Shown: piece by piece, positions 50,005 to 62,232 of the stretch | Layout of the letters: every line of letters begins with the position of its first letter | Position numbering within the stretch: the stretch's first letter is position 1 | From: Warburgia ugandensis | Taxonomy: Eukaryota; Streptophyta; Magnoliopsida; Canellales; Canellaceae | NCBI GenBank assembly: GCA_035236585.1 | Contig: CP141139.1 | Span: forward strand, 37,395,217-37,459,216 | DNA length: 64,000 bases | Direction: 5' to 3' | Position numbers and translations under genes: made by a program | The notes under the pieces: generated by a model | Seen by the model: only the letters and a program-made list of their open reading frames with translations | The model's database searches: none | What the model was told of the DNA's origin: nothing

Positions 50005-50785
50005 AGAGGAAGATATATATACCATCTTACTTAATCCATGAAGGATGATACATTCATAACTTATAATCATATCATCTATCAATTCGTTAAAATCTATCAT
50101 AAAATGCATTTGAGTAAATACATGTTATTTGGTTTGACTAATAATCTGGTCATGATCCAAATATATGAATAAATTAAAGATGTCAAAACAACCTACCTTG
50201 TGTGACGAGTTCATCAATTCCACTAGCCGATCGACTTAAGTGTATGTGATCTCAGATATCCATGCTAATCTAGTCCTCATTCTCCACCTGGATCCTCCAA
50301 ATCAATTATTAATTCTAACTAAATGATCCCATTAAATAATATGGACAATAGAGATCATAGAATTCAATCAAATTCCATACCTAGATCCTCAGTTGATCTC
50401 AGCCATTGGTCAAGATAAAAAAATCATCTCCAAACTTATTTATGATCCTAGATATCTTGTATGATTCTTGATCTACACTTCCTAATGGTCACAATGGACT
50501 AATTAGATTGGAAAAACAAAGTCAGATCATCACAGACCAGATGATCTGACATTCGATCAAAGGTTTGGTAAAATCAATGGTTGGATCTTCCTGATCAATG
50601 AATGGGAAGATGGCTAGAATCATGGATCAAAGTTTAAGGTTTAATTGGGGTCATTGAGTCAACTTAATTCCTCCCAAACAAGTCAGGGGCAAGTTCACTT
50701 GGTGAGTCAACTCTGCCCTAACTTGTTAGAACAGTGAAGATGAGGGAGAGGGGATGGCTGTCGGATGGTTCATGGTTGATCCTAC

Positions 50786-51560
50786 AAGAGGAGGAAAAAT
50801 AGAGGGGAATCCAAGCAGATTTGGGCATGCCAGCACGCTTGAAAGCTTGGCTGATATACCTCATCTAGCAAAATCATTGATGGAGGGAAAGGAATGTATC
50901 TATGACAACGTGGGTTTTTCTAACACTTTTTCACAAAATCTTTTGCAATTGTGGGGCCCCAAGTTGGAAAAACTATTTAGAAACCAAACAGTGAAACACA
51001 TGTTTCATGAGAAGACCTTAAAAAAAAATCCTGAGTGTCATTTTTCTTTTAAAAAATAAGGATTTTTAGAGAAATGAACACTACATTTCTACCAAAAATT
51101 CAGCAGAAAAATAGAGGGGAATCCATGCAGATATGGGCATGCTAGCATGCCTGAAAGCTTGGCTATGTCAGTGCCATGGAGAAAGGCAAGTGGAATGGGT
51201 TTTTGAGTACCCTTCTCACCAATATACCTGATCCAGCAAAATCATTGATGGAGGGAAAGGAATGTATCTATGACATTGTGGGTTTTTCTAACACTTTTTT
51301 ACAAAATCTTTAGCAAATGTGGGGCCCCAAGTTGGAAAAACTATTTAGAAACCAAACAATGAAACACATGTTTCATGAGAAGACCTTAAAAAAAAATCCC
51401 GAGTTACATTTTTCGTTTCAAAAATAAGGATTTTTAGAGAAATGAACACTACATTTCTACGAAAAATTCAATAGAGTCTTCCTTGTATTTTGGACCCAAT
51501 GCATTTCACCCATGCAATGTGACAACCTGATAAACATAGTATATGTTCAATCATAAGGAA
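50786..51560 (-). repeat. Duplicated LTR 3' tail
   Basis: Two direct copies (about 50790-51103 and 51103-51475) share AATAGAGGGGAATCCA, TTGATGGAGGGAAAGGAATG, GTGGGGCCCCAAGTTGG and GAACACTACATTTCTACC. The second has an extra segment of about 55 bases. The right end (CTTGATAAACA..., GGAGACTC-like) matches the 3' region of the minus-oriented LTRs at 56.6 and 61.7 kb. Confidence 0.7.
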
Positions 51561-51579
51561 GACTCAGTCTCCCTTTGAA

Positions 51580-51990
51580 CGACTTCAAAAGTATACACAT
51601 AAGTTTGGCACGAAGAGGATTTTAAGTAGGAAAGGACTTCTAAAGTTGTTTGATTCAAATGACTCCAAAAGTGATTCACTTTTAAAGTCATTTAGGACTA
51701 AACAACTTCAAAAGTCATTGACTTTTAGATAAATGACTTTAAAAATGAAAGACTTTTGAAGTTGCTTGAATAAACAACTTCAAAAGTCATAAACTTTTGA
51801 AGTCGTTTAGGTCTAGATGATTCAAAACTTCCAATATATGTTACTTTTAAAGTTGCTTAGAATAAACAACTTCAAAAAGTTTGTGACTTTTGAAGTCGTT
51901 TAGTGCTAAGTGACTTCTATAGTCCAACTTTTTTGAAGCACTTTTGAAGTCGCTTAGCCTTAAACAATTTTAAAAGTTTTTTTTTTTTTT
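51580..51990. repeat. Subterminal hairpin array of the second CACTA
   Basis: Repeats of ACTTTTGAAGTCGTTTAG and of its complement CTAAACAACTTCAAAAGT alternate about ten times, so neighbouring units can pair. The motif differs from the array at 45.6 kb but the design is the same. Confidence 0.85.
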
Positions 51991-52593
51991 TTTCAATTTT
52001 CTATTCGAGCACTAACACTTGTATACAATTGAATAATAAACATCTTACATACACTTGATACTTTAAACAATCTTTGTAAATTTGCAAAACCTGTTCTAAT
52101 ACAACATGCATCCACATCTTTCTTGATACAATACTGCCTATATACATTGAATAACAAACATCATATGCACATGATACTTCAATCTCCATAAACATGAAAA
52201 ACCAACATCCACTATAGCATGCATCCACATCTTTCTTGATGCACTGAATCGTTCTTACATTATAAAACCAATACATCCATAATGGGTACAAAATATCCAA
52301 ACTCATCATTATCCATCCACATCTATCTCAAAAATGCTTTATAAAAGAAACTACAACACATTCATTCTCTATACCATCCATATTCACTTTATTTGTAAAT
52401 CCATACACATTCGCATTGACTTTCATAGTCTAAGTAACCCTCTCATTCATCATATAATAAAAGTTATATAATTCAATGAATATATTGAAAACCAATAGCC
52501 ACATATTCACTTCATTTATAAGCTCCAAATTCACTTCATCCATACGCATTTATTCCCACACTCCAAGTTTCCACTCATTCATTGCTTAATATA

Positions 52594-52611
52594 TATATAT
52601 ATATATATATT
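52594..52611. repeat. (TA)n microsatellite
   Basis: Nine or so TA units. Similar short tracts lie at 20968-20989 and 55131-55154. Confidence 0.9.
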
Positions 52612-52879
52612 TCAAAGAAAATAATAAAAACTAAAAGAACACACATAAGTGAATGAAAAAAATACTTTATTATGTATTTTAGGTTTTGTAGTTACTCCAA
52701 GTGATCTAATTGAAACTCATTACATTCTTAGCCCATTCAGTTTGTATTTCACTAAGATTTACTTTGGAGTAACTTTTCTTATTTGCCCACTCATAAGGCA
52801 CAGCTTCCTGAAATACAAAATATTTAATTAAGCTCACATTTTTAACTAGATCTATAAAAACTGTAGAAAAATATAAGTT

Positions 52880-53850
52880 TATGAAAAGTAAAAAGTGTCC
52901 TACCTTTCTTAAATGGGAGGCAGGAATACTATTGAATATGAGGGTCCTCATGTATCTCAAGACATAGTACCTGCACTCCCAATTAGACTGTCATTTAGGG
53001 CACTGTGCAACAAGGATAACAAAAAAGAACCCATAAATATCATTTGTAATGTTGTAGGTTTAATTAGTGGTAACTTAGAGTAATTAACTGTTTCCTATAC
53101 CTTGACATTCTTCCAAGTCACTTTTGGTGGTTGTATAGTCTCGGTCATATTAGACCATTTGAACCATACTCTATAAATAAAAATTTAAAATTCATTATAG
53201 ATGAATAACAAATTACTTATCTACACATAACATATGAAAAAAATAAAAGTTTACTTATTTATAATTCTATAAGTGTGGGACTGATGTGCAATCCACAAGA
53301 ATAAAAAAAGAAAGCATGCCCACCGTACCAAAATGAGCAACATCCAATGAGACCTACATAAATATTTATATGAATTGTAATGAAAGTTGACAATCCCTAA
53401 GTATAGAATAAGTTGATGGAAAGCAAGAAAATTAAAACTTACCAGCTATTTTAGGAAATCATTAAGCCATGTCCTTGAAAATAGTGAAAGATGCCTGGTA
53501 AAATATCCTGAACACACCTCTCTATCAGCCATTGCTTCATTGCTCTAGAAATGATGCCAGGGTCAAGAAATTGATAAAGTGTACCCTCACCTTCAAAAAG
53601 GCTAGTTGCATTATTCAAGAAGTTGCATAAAAGGAATAATCATTACCTATACCATGAAAATGTGACATATAAATGTTAAATATTTTATAAGCAAGTATGT
53701 GCATATACCCCATGTAGGAGACAATGCAAGGGTGCTTGGGTTGATCCCATAGGCAAACTCGTAATAGGTCCTTTGCTATAAGTGGCACTTCAACAATGTC
53801 CTTAGCAAGCTCTCCCTCCTTGATTCGTACTAGGTTGATTACCATATCAT
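52880..53850 (-). pseudogene. Ulp1-like (C48) protease region of the second CACTA
   Basis: Minus strand gives EVPLIAKDLLRVCLWDQPKH with CIVSYMGYMHILAY (about 53790-53690), and at 53000-52900 QSNWECRYYVLRYMRTLIFN then SIPASHLRKV. The catalytic Cys codon is 52973-52975; the next residue is Arg where the family has Gly. It aligns closely with the copy at 44-45 kb (SDWQCGYYVLRYMRTLI). Frame changes between blocks mean no intact product. Confidence 0.72.
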
Positions 53851-54578
53851 CATTGATGAGAGAGTAGATTGACCTTAGGCTTCAAGGAGTGTTAGGTGGG
53901 ACATCCACATGCTTGGATGACTATTGTAAAAGATGTAAAATATTTTAGCTAAATAATACTAATCAATGAAGACGACTTGATTTTTGATGAAAAAAAAAAA
54001 AAAACAAAGATATATACAAGTACATGTTCCATTGTTGCAGTAGCAATAGGTGTTATTACAAAGGTAGCCAACCTCAATGCTGCATGTTGTTACTGATTAA
54101 CCATATAAAGTTATTAAACAATTAATCAAGGTCTCTAACTAAAAAATATTAATGAGGAAGGTAATATGATAAGATATATACCATGGACTCTATGGGAATG
54201 ACTAGTAGCTCTGACCATACGATGTGATATGCAACTACCTATCCAATGGTTATAATATTTTTCATTTCTAATGGAAATGGTAAGCAGACACTAGTATTCA
54301 AAGTCATGGTAATGGACACCCGCTTAGTATGTGGTGGCATATTAATTTCGTGCAAAACATTTGATTCATGCTCATAGCATGAACCAACTGCCACGATGTT
54401 TTGATAGGAATCTAGGGCCAACAGGTATTGACCCACCTACAAATCGAATATACAATAGAGAGGTTGAGAGAGAGAATTATTATAGAAGGATAATGAAAAT
54501 TTCCAATTTAGCTAGGAATTTCCTTTTCGAGGGGTGTCGAATGTCTTTTATTATCTTCTTCAGCTGGGGAATTCCATG

Positions 54579-55830
54579 TCACATTTGATGGAGGTTAGGG
54601 GCACTACAAGAATTTTGTGCAGGGGATGGAGTAACAATCATCAAACCTCCCTCACGCAACTGACTAAATATATAAGTCTTTATTTTCTCAACGAGCTCAT
54701 TGTAGGCCTCCTCATCATCATGAACTTTAGGTAAACATCCTTTACCAAAGAATTTAGAAGGAACAACACCGCAGCCCGTGCCCCTAACTCGACTAAGGTG
54801 GTCCCTCTTATTGCCCATAGCCCTATACAAGATGTCCTTGTTTGCAGTAGTGGTACTTAGAGTTCCTGTAGTTGCACTTTTCTTAGGCAAGAATGGCCTG
54901 CAAAATTTAATTAGAATGGCATAATCATGTCATCTAATTAATTATATAAAATTAATAGATAAGTGGAACCTTACAATACGAGAAGCAATTTGTGCAGTAC
55001 TTTCATTTGAGAACTTGTTGCCAGTATGACCCACCAAATGTGCCATCTTCCATAGGATAGAGTGATCAATGGGTTCTATAGTCCTAGCTTTCTTTTGCTA
55101 TTAAGCAAAGACACTATAGTTAGAGAACAACATATATATATATATATATATATAACTATAGTAGCATTAAATTGAAAGGGATAAATTGTCACAAATGCTT
55201 ACTTTGTGCTCTTCTAAATAAGCATAGCCCAACCTAGACAAGTGGTGCTACATATTTGTTTCATGCTCCTTTCTTCCCCTTGCACTCTTTGCCTGCACAT
55301 TTGTACATGCGTGATCAAGTGCAATAGTCAGATGTCAGAGTGCGATTTTGTACAAATGCGTTCTAAGCCTCCTGGTCAATGATGTTAGAGTAAATGATAG
55401 GCACCATGTATAGCCTTGATTGATTGTTGACATATGGATTTATGTAATTGCGAACACGGAAGTTCTTCCATTTTCTCCATTGCTCACCAACTCCTTGTAA
55501 AGCACACATCTTTTTGTCATCAAACACATCAAAGGCAGTCTGCAAAGTACACAACAAATTACTATCTTTTAAAATTTAGGTAAGTTATAAATTATATAAT
55601 ACATGTACCTAATGTTTACTTACTTTCACCATTTCTCATATTGAATCTTTTTTTGAAGATGGCATAAGTCTCTAATCCTCAAATGTGATAGGAACCATGC
55701 TTGTTACTGTAGATTTAATGAAACTACCATAAGCAGCTGCAGTCTCACCAATCTCTTACCCTCTGCTATTGTATTGGATAGTTTCTTTAATTCCCTTAGA
55801 CTTTCTCTTGATAACCTTTTCCATTGTTGT
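54579..55830 (-). pseudogene. Ptta/En/Spm-type transposase protein of the second CACTA
   Basis: Blocks on the minus strand: GETAAAYGSFIKSTVTSMVP and LMPSSKKDSI (about 55770-55640), AFDVFDDKKMCALQGVGEQW then RKWKNFRVRNYINP (55535-55430), YSNIIDQEA (up to 55366), and MPKKSATTGTLSTTTANKDI with LYRAMGNKRDHLSRVRGTGC (54890-54770) and a Glu-rich helix ending near 54650. The same blocks in the same order are in the plus-strand copy at 36.5-43.1 kb. Stops lie in some blocks. Confidence 0.8.
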
Positions 55831-56579
55831 TCACATTCTACCCTCTCTTTGAAGTAGTGCTCATGTTGGCCTCTTGTTCGTGCTCTTCATTATGGTTGTA
55901 ATCTTTAGTTTGATGTTCTTCTCATTATATTGTTACTATGAAGAAGAACATAATGATATTAGAACAATAACAAAAAATGAAAAAGAAAAAAAGCCATGTA
56001 ATTCATTTAAAGAAATCAAACTAACATGACATATGCGACAAACAAACTGAAAGAAAATTAGATAAAACATGCATGAAAATAGTAACTTTCTAAAGTATAG
56101 ATATTTTTTAATTTAAACTTTCCTAAAACTAAACCTAGAGACTAATGTGCATGATTCTAGGTAAAGCAATGTTAACTTACATGATTCTAAGTAAATCAGG
56201 ATATAAGTAAAGCAATGTTAACTTGCATAATTCTAGCCATCACATAGCACATGTATATATAAACATGACTGAAACAATTTAACTTTACGTAAGCAACTAC
56301 TACCATTCGACAATCAAGAGATACATCTTAAAGCATTTACTAATAAGCCTACATGTATGTCTTGTTGCGTCTTGTTTATGCCCATTTCCAAAAATGCATT
56401 ATAAGTCATTCTTACCAAAATGACCAATCATGTACTTGGACCACCTAGTGATTAGTTATGGGCAACAAGCATGTATTTTCTTTAGTTTTAGTCCCTTTTA
56501 GTCCATCTATATTTTTAAGAATTTAGTTACCACTTGTTCTCAGGCACATACACATGCCCATCTTTCGTTCTTAAACATG

Positions 56580-59020
56580 ATTTGGTGAAAATGGATTTTA
56601 AAAGTCTCGAGTGTTGTGTTTTTTTGTAAAACTCAAGATTTTCAGGGAAATGAGTGCTTCATTTCTACTGAAATTTTGGTAGAGTCTCCTCTATTTTTCT
56701 GACTTATACTCATTTTACGCTTGCGAATGCAATGTCCTTGATAAACACATTTTATGTAAAAAAAAGAAAAAAAAAGGAGACTCTATCTCCATCCATCCAT
56801 TCACATAAACATACAATATCTAACATATGTGGCAAACAAACTACAAGCAAAATAGATAAAGGATGCATGAAAATATAAGCCTACTTAGTATAGATATTTG
56901 TAAAAGGGCTACAAAGCCCATAGAACTTTCACTAGTCTTTAACTCCACTACATGGAGTTCAAATCTCTTAGTGGGAAAGGTGCATCCCACACTAAATCTG
57001 TCGACATAGCTTGCTAATGGCCATCCATAAGATTTCGTGAGGGTTGAACTTCTTAATTCTATATGACTACATGTATTTGATTGACACTAAGCTTCCAAAG
57101 TTTACATGTGTGACAAAATACTATAGAAACAGACTCCTATAGAACTAAAGAAACGTGATAACCAAAGAATTCTAAAAACTATAGTAATAAAAGAACTTTA
57201 AGCAATATAAGATGATTAAATTATAAGGTGGGAAGTGTGTGTGTGTGTTAGAGCATAGTTCTTAAATTAAGTACGTTGCCATCTTTCTCCTTATATTGCT
57301 CGATCCATTTCATGCTTTCTTTTCCCATTTTCCCCCCTTTGTTTTTCATAAGTGACTTCATGATTTACATGCATGGTCATTGTTGCTTGATTTTTGGATG
57401 ATTGAAAATAGATTAGAAGTTGATTTTGGGGAATGTAATTAGTTCTAAGTAGGGTGTGCACATCCCTTGGAGGGTGTGCATCAACCTTGTACCTTTATTC
57501 ATTCAATTATTAAAAAGTTTATGCTTCAATGATGAATTGCTCATTGTCATGGTTCTTTTGTTTGTTTTTAATTTATTTTTTCATTGCTGTTAGTTGTTCT
57601 GTTCATGCTTAATTACTTGTATTTTATCCTAGGGTAGTTATAATTGAATCTCATACAAATTACATACTTGAACCATGCACACAAACCCATGGTTGCTGCA
57701 CATAGTTTTGAAGTGTTTCTCCTTAAAATTTTAGTTTGTTTTGATTAGTTGTCTATGCATTCCATTCATGTTTTCTATCGAAGTTAGTTTGCAGCTTATT
57801 CCATGCTTTTAGATTTCATAATAATGTGCACCATGCTTTTCATTCTTACGTATAATTCATGCATTATCAATATAATGAATCATTCACATTCCACTTCAGA
57901 TTAGTGCATATTAGTTGGATCTTAATATATTATTTTTCTTGTTTAGTATAGGTTTCCATACATTAGTCAATTAATTTCATGCATTTTATGTTTGGTTAGT
58001 TTACATCTTGGTTCATGCATACTTTCATGCTTAATTCATGCACTTTTGGTTACTTTATTTCATGTAATTTCCAAGTTCAAATTATGCATCATGTTAGGTT
58101 TGCCTATATATCATCCATTTTGTGCGGTTATACCATTTATCATAATAAAACATGCTAGGGCAGCCTATTCAATGTCCTCTTTAGCTAGTCCCTAATAAAA
58201 CATGCATTTCATCTTATCAGAATTACGCCTCATCTACTCAAATCATGTGCATATATCCAAACAAAATTAGAAACATTCCAATCATACTTATCCATGCACA
58301 AATCCATCAAAACCATGAATTATATTTGAAATATCTACCTGAAAAAGCTTTCATTTTTCTTTCCTCCTCTTTCTTTTCCCCCTTCTTCTATCAAATTGGG
58401 TTCTTGTACCTATGTGCAGGTTTGGTCATCATCGGAGTCAGCAATTGGTGACAACCTAGTTGGCCCCTCTTTCTTCCCCTTCTTCTTCTTTTTCCTCTTT
58501 TTCTTCTCCTAGTTCTTCTCCCCCTTTTTCTCCCCCTTTTTTTTTTTCCACCTAGTCAGAGGTCTAGGCATTGTCGATGTCAAACAACACTAGCAACCTA
58601 GATCAGCCACTCTTTCTCCTCCTCCCTTCTTCTTCTTCTTCTTCTTCTTCTTCTTCTTCTTCTTCTTCTTCTTCTTCTTCTTCTTCTTCTTCTTCTTCTT
58701 CTTCTTCTTCTTCTCACCGCCTGTTCTTGTTAGCTACGAGTGGTAGTCTGGACATCATCGATCAACATCTAACGGCATCCATTGGGTGTTGAATCGACAT
58801 TATCAACGTGCTTAGCTCCTCTATTCTCTCTCCTTTCTTCTCTCTGTATTGGCTCTGCTAGGGTTTTTCCTCTCCTATCGGATTTTTGAGAACAACCTTG
58901 GCATGTTCTTTTTCTATCGACTAAGAGTACTTAAGTGGGAGGGGGTGCCATTATCAAAATGGTTCTTACTTTTTTTATTGAATAAATTTAACTTTGGGAA
59001 ATTTTACACTTGAAAATTAT
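56580..59020 (-). mobile_element. Truncated LTR of the 3-kb family
   Basis: The left part (56605-56790) repeats the TCTCGAGTGTTGTG / AATGAGTGCTTCATTTC / CTTGATAAACA / GGAGACTC motifs found near the 3' end of the LTR at 61.7 kb, and the right part (58930-58970) has GGGTGCCATTATCAAAATGG, as in the 5' parts of the LTRs at 29.7 and 39.85 kb. The outermost edge on the left is missing and no target duplication was found. Confidence 0.6.
58627..58714. repeat. (TTC)n microsatellite, about 88 bp
   Basis: Uninterrupted TTC triplets. The plus-strand polyserine frame through it is not taken as a gene. Confidence 0.97.
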
Positions 59021-59254
59021 ATATTTTTTACTACTTAATTATTTAATTATTTAATTATAGTAAAAAAAGAAGAAGAGAGCTACTTAATGCTACTTAATTC
59101 TTAAATCATCTGAATTTTGATTACATCCAACTTAGTGTCATTGGAATTGTTTTTCCAAGAACTCCAAAAATTGTGAATTTCAAAATTATTTTCTTTTGAC
59201 TTTGATTTCACATAATTCAAAATGAATTTAGTTGTACATAATGAATTCGTGTAG

Positions 59255-59440
59255 TGTAAATGACTAATAGTGTTTAATTTTAAAGCCGTTTAGTGATAAA
59301 CAACTTTAACAGTGCATATTATTAAAGTCATTTACATATAAATAACTTTAAAAGTCTCCACTTTTAAAGTTGTTTACATTAAACGACTTTAAAAGTAACT
59401 AATTTTTAAAGTTGTTTATACTAAATGACTTTATAAATTA
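59255..59440. repeat. Hairpin repeats with the AAACGACTTTAAAAGT motif
   Basis: Five or six alternating units of AAACGACTTTAAAAGT and ACTTTTAAAGTTGTTTA, the same motif family as the array at 51.6-52.0 kb. They mark a CACTA subterminal region. Confidence 0.75.
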
Positions 59441-59615
59441 TTTTTAATTCAAAAAATATATATTATATTAATACTTTACAATATCTAACAATTAATACAC
59501 AATGAAACCAATTTTTTATAATAGTCAAAATTGATTCATGCATTCTTTGTACACACATAAAGCTCACTTACCAATCCATATAGCTTATGATAAAAGAGCT
59601 AATTATAAATATGGA

Positions 59616-59618
<3 letters not shown>

Positions 59619-59711
<93 letters not shown>
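59619..59711. repeat. (AC)n microsatellite, about 93 bp
   Basis: Uninterrupted AC dinucleotides; frames across it encode only His-Thr or Cys-Val repeats. Confidence 0.98.
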
Positions 59712-59714
<3 letters not shown>

Positions 59715-59949
59715 TGCAACTCACTAATGCAATGTACATACTCCCAACTATATACTTTTCAAACCCAAGCACCGTCCTCCCCATTGTCATGCACATAATC
59801 CTCATTCTCACCAAGTACTACTTCGATTGAAGGGATTTTTTTTTGGTAATAGAAGGGTAATCTATTTCAGTATCTCCTAAGTCATCTTCGTCATAAAAAT
59901 CACTCAAAATAATGATAAAATAGTTGACCATCTCTTATTATGTTCAACT

Positions 59950-60408
59950 TACATGTAAAATACTTATTTTTCTTGAGATGCCAAAATAAATTGATCATTT
60001 TTATAGCCAATCATGTTGAGGTCAACCAATGTCAATCCAAGGGCATTAGTTTTGATGCTATCTTTGTTGTGTTCCACTCAATCGCACTTAATCACAACCA
60101 TAGTTCTGAAAGTATAATCCAAGGCCGTATCTCTCTTATTGGCCTATTATACTTTGAACTACAAAAGAATGTAGCATTGGCAACTAAGATAACTCCACTA
60201 TTCTGTTGCACTCTTGAGTTATCACAATCTTTTATGTAAAAGTGATAACCATTGATGATATTCAGCATATTTCATTACTTTGCATCATGGTCCCATCGCC
60301 ATCCATCCTAAGGTTTCAAATATATTGTTGCCTACTACTTCTCACTGATCTTGAATCTGTGTATACACATATTAAGTAGGATATGTGATTCTTGCAATTA
60401 AGTAAGAG

Positions 60409-60475
<67 letters not shown>

Positions 60476-61679
60476 TGTAGTTTATTATTATTAAGTGAAA
60501 ATTCTTTCATTTTACTTTTGTACGGAGCCACGATTGAAAGTTCCATAATGCTCAAATTGTAGCCACTTCTATTTCTTTACGTGACTTGGATTCTTTGCCT
60601 TGAGTACATCCATGTGTTCGTTGCACACACACACACAAATTAATGGAGTCATCAAAGAAAATATAACCATCAACAGTTAAATTTTACATAAGTTTATGAT
60701 CAACTTACTCAATGTATGGTTGGAGTTCATCAACATTTTGCAACACATAAAGATGCACCTAGTCCCATTCTTTATAGTCAATGGTCGATACACAAACACT
60801 CGATAGAGGTTTGCCAGCCTTAAGATCATGAAATGCAATTGATCATTTCTTTCTTAGGATTCCAATCACATCCATCTTGCTAAGTACTCTGTGCAAGACT
60901 CCACTACTTCCTCTACAATATAACATCTGGCTATACACCCCTCTAGTTGGTTGTGATTATGTACATACCCTTTTAAAATTTTCATGTACCTCTCAAATGG
61001 GTACATCCATTGCAAGTAAATCATAAACTCTGACCTCATCAATGAGGTGCACTATTAAGTGTACCCTGATGTCAAAGAAGGATGGTGGGAAGATTGTCTC
61101 AAGCTCTCATAAAGTTGTCACTAGATGACCTTGAATTTCTTATAATTTTGAAACATCCACCATCTTCTTGCACAAAGCATTAATGAAGTAGCATAATTTT
61201 GTAATAGCTCCCCTAACGTTGTCCAATAACACCGAATGTATTGTTACAGTTAGGACTTATTACATCAATGCATGGCAATCTTAGGACTCCATCCCCAACG
61301 ATTTTAGCTCTTCCATGGAGACAATGTTTTTAAAGTTTGAAGAGTAGCTATTTGGGACTTTGAGCTCGAATAGAGTTTTACACATTATTCTTCTCTCCTC
61401 TCTATCGAGTGTATAATTTGCCTTAGGTAAGTACGTTCCTTGACTACCCCTATCCTCTAGATGCAACCTCCTCTTCAAACCCACCTTCATAAAATCCATT
61501 CGAGTTATAAGCCCATCCTTTGTTTTTCTTGGGATATTAAGTAGGGTAGCAGTCAAGCTTTCACACACATTCTTCTTAATGTGCATGACATCAAGCACAT
61601 GGCATAGATGCAACGATTTCCAATATGCTAGCCTAAAGAATATTGATTTCTTCATCCAACAACTTCTACAATTACTTTT
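59950..61679 (-). pseudogene. En/Spm TNP2 transposase, C-terminal part
   Basis: At 61660-61290 the minus strand reads FFRLAYWKSLHLCHVLDVMH, IKKNVCESLTATLLNIPRKT, KDGLITRMDFMKVGLKRRLH, LEDRGSQGTYLPKANYTLDR and VPNSYSSNFKNIVSMEELK, unmistakably the TNP2 transposase of CACTA elements. At 60230-59970 the C-terminal DUF4216-type domain follows: QQNSGVILVANATFFCSSKY, then in another frame NALGLTLVDLNMIGYKNDQF and ILASQEK. Frame changes, stops and a (CA)n tract at 60412-60472 disrupt the middle. The N-terminal part is cut off by the LTR that inserted at 61680. Confidence 0.88.
60412..60472. repeat. (CA)n microsatellite, about 61 bp
   Basis: Uninterrupted CA dinucleotides within the TNP2 remnant. 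Confidence 0.97.
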
Positions 61680-62213
61680 TGTGATGACCCGAGTTTTTGT
61701 AATACTTTTTAAATACAAAAGACATTTATATAGTGAGATTGATCTCTATTGAAAATCATTTTTTGAAAAATAAACAACAGTAGAATAATCTTTTTCTTTC
61801 TAAATTCATTTTGAAAAACTCTGAGTGTCATTTTTCTTTTCTTAAAAAGGATCATTGGTGAAATGAGTGCTACATTTCTACCAAAAATTCAACAGAGTTT
61901 CCTTTATTTTTTGAACATAAGACATTTAATGCATGTCATTGCAAAGTACTTGATAAACATTCTTTTAAATTTTAAACATAATTGGAGACTCCGTCTCCTT
62001 TTCATATAACCTTTGACCTGCAAAATACCCAAGACTTATCTATCATAGCCTAATTAAAATTTAAATCACATATAAAATCGAAACATTACCTATAGTCAAT
62101 AAAACTTGAGTTGTTAAAAAAACCCAACATTACCTTGCTTTATAACCTTCTTGAGATGGTCTTAATCTCCTTTCTAACTCTTTCCAAGCTAACCTATGGT
62201 AAAAATGGTAGGG

Positions 62214-62232
62214 TGAGTATACAACATACTCA
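62214..62232 (-). other. LTR stem-loop, copy 6
   Basis: Minus strand arms TGAGTAT and ATACTCA around GTTGT, after ATTATCTAC. Close to copy 3 with a different loop. Confidence 0.65.

Larger units (their letters stand above)
48427..50780 (-). mobile_element. LTR of the 3-kb family, right edge unresolved
   Basis: Left edge TGTAACGACCCAGA, with CTAAG before it; no matching CTAAG was found on the right. It has the stem-loop at 48790-48822 and the ACCTACCTTGTGTGACGAG box near 50194, as in the LTRs at 26.8 and 36.9 kb. The 5' part (right side) runs into a different, duplicated LTR tail. Confidence 0.65.
51580..61679 (-). mobile_element. Second CACTA (En/Spm) assemblage
   Basis: Minus-strand order: TNP2 transposase (61.68-59.95 kb), a hairpin stretch (59.43-59.26), an LTR remnant (59.0-56.6), a Ptta-type protein (55.8-54.6), a Ulp1-like region (53.85-52.9) and a hairpin array (51.99-51.58). 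The two hairpin stretches share one motif. Because one of them lies inside the gene order, this may be one long element or two overlapping ones. Termini were not found. Confidence 0.6.

Noticed and set aside
58571..58792. A polyserine frame
   Set aside because: Produced by the (TTC)n microsatellite within an LTR remnant.
59538..59814. His-Thr and Cys-Val repeat frames
   Set aside because: Produced by the (AC)n microsatellite.
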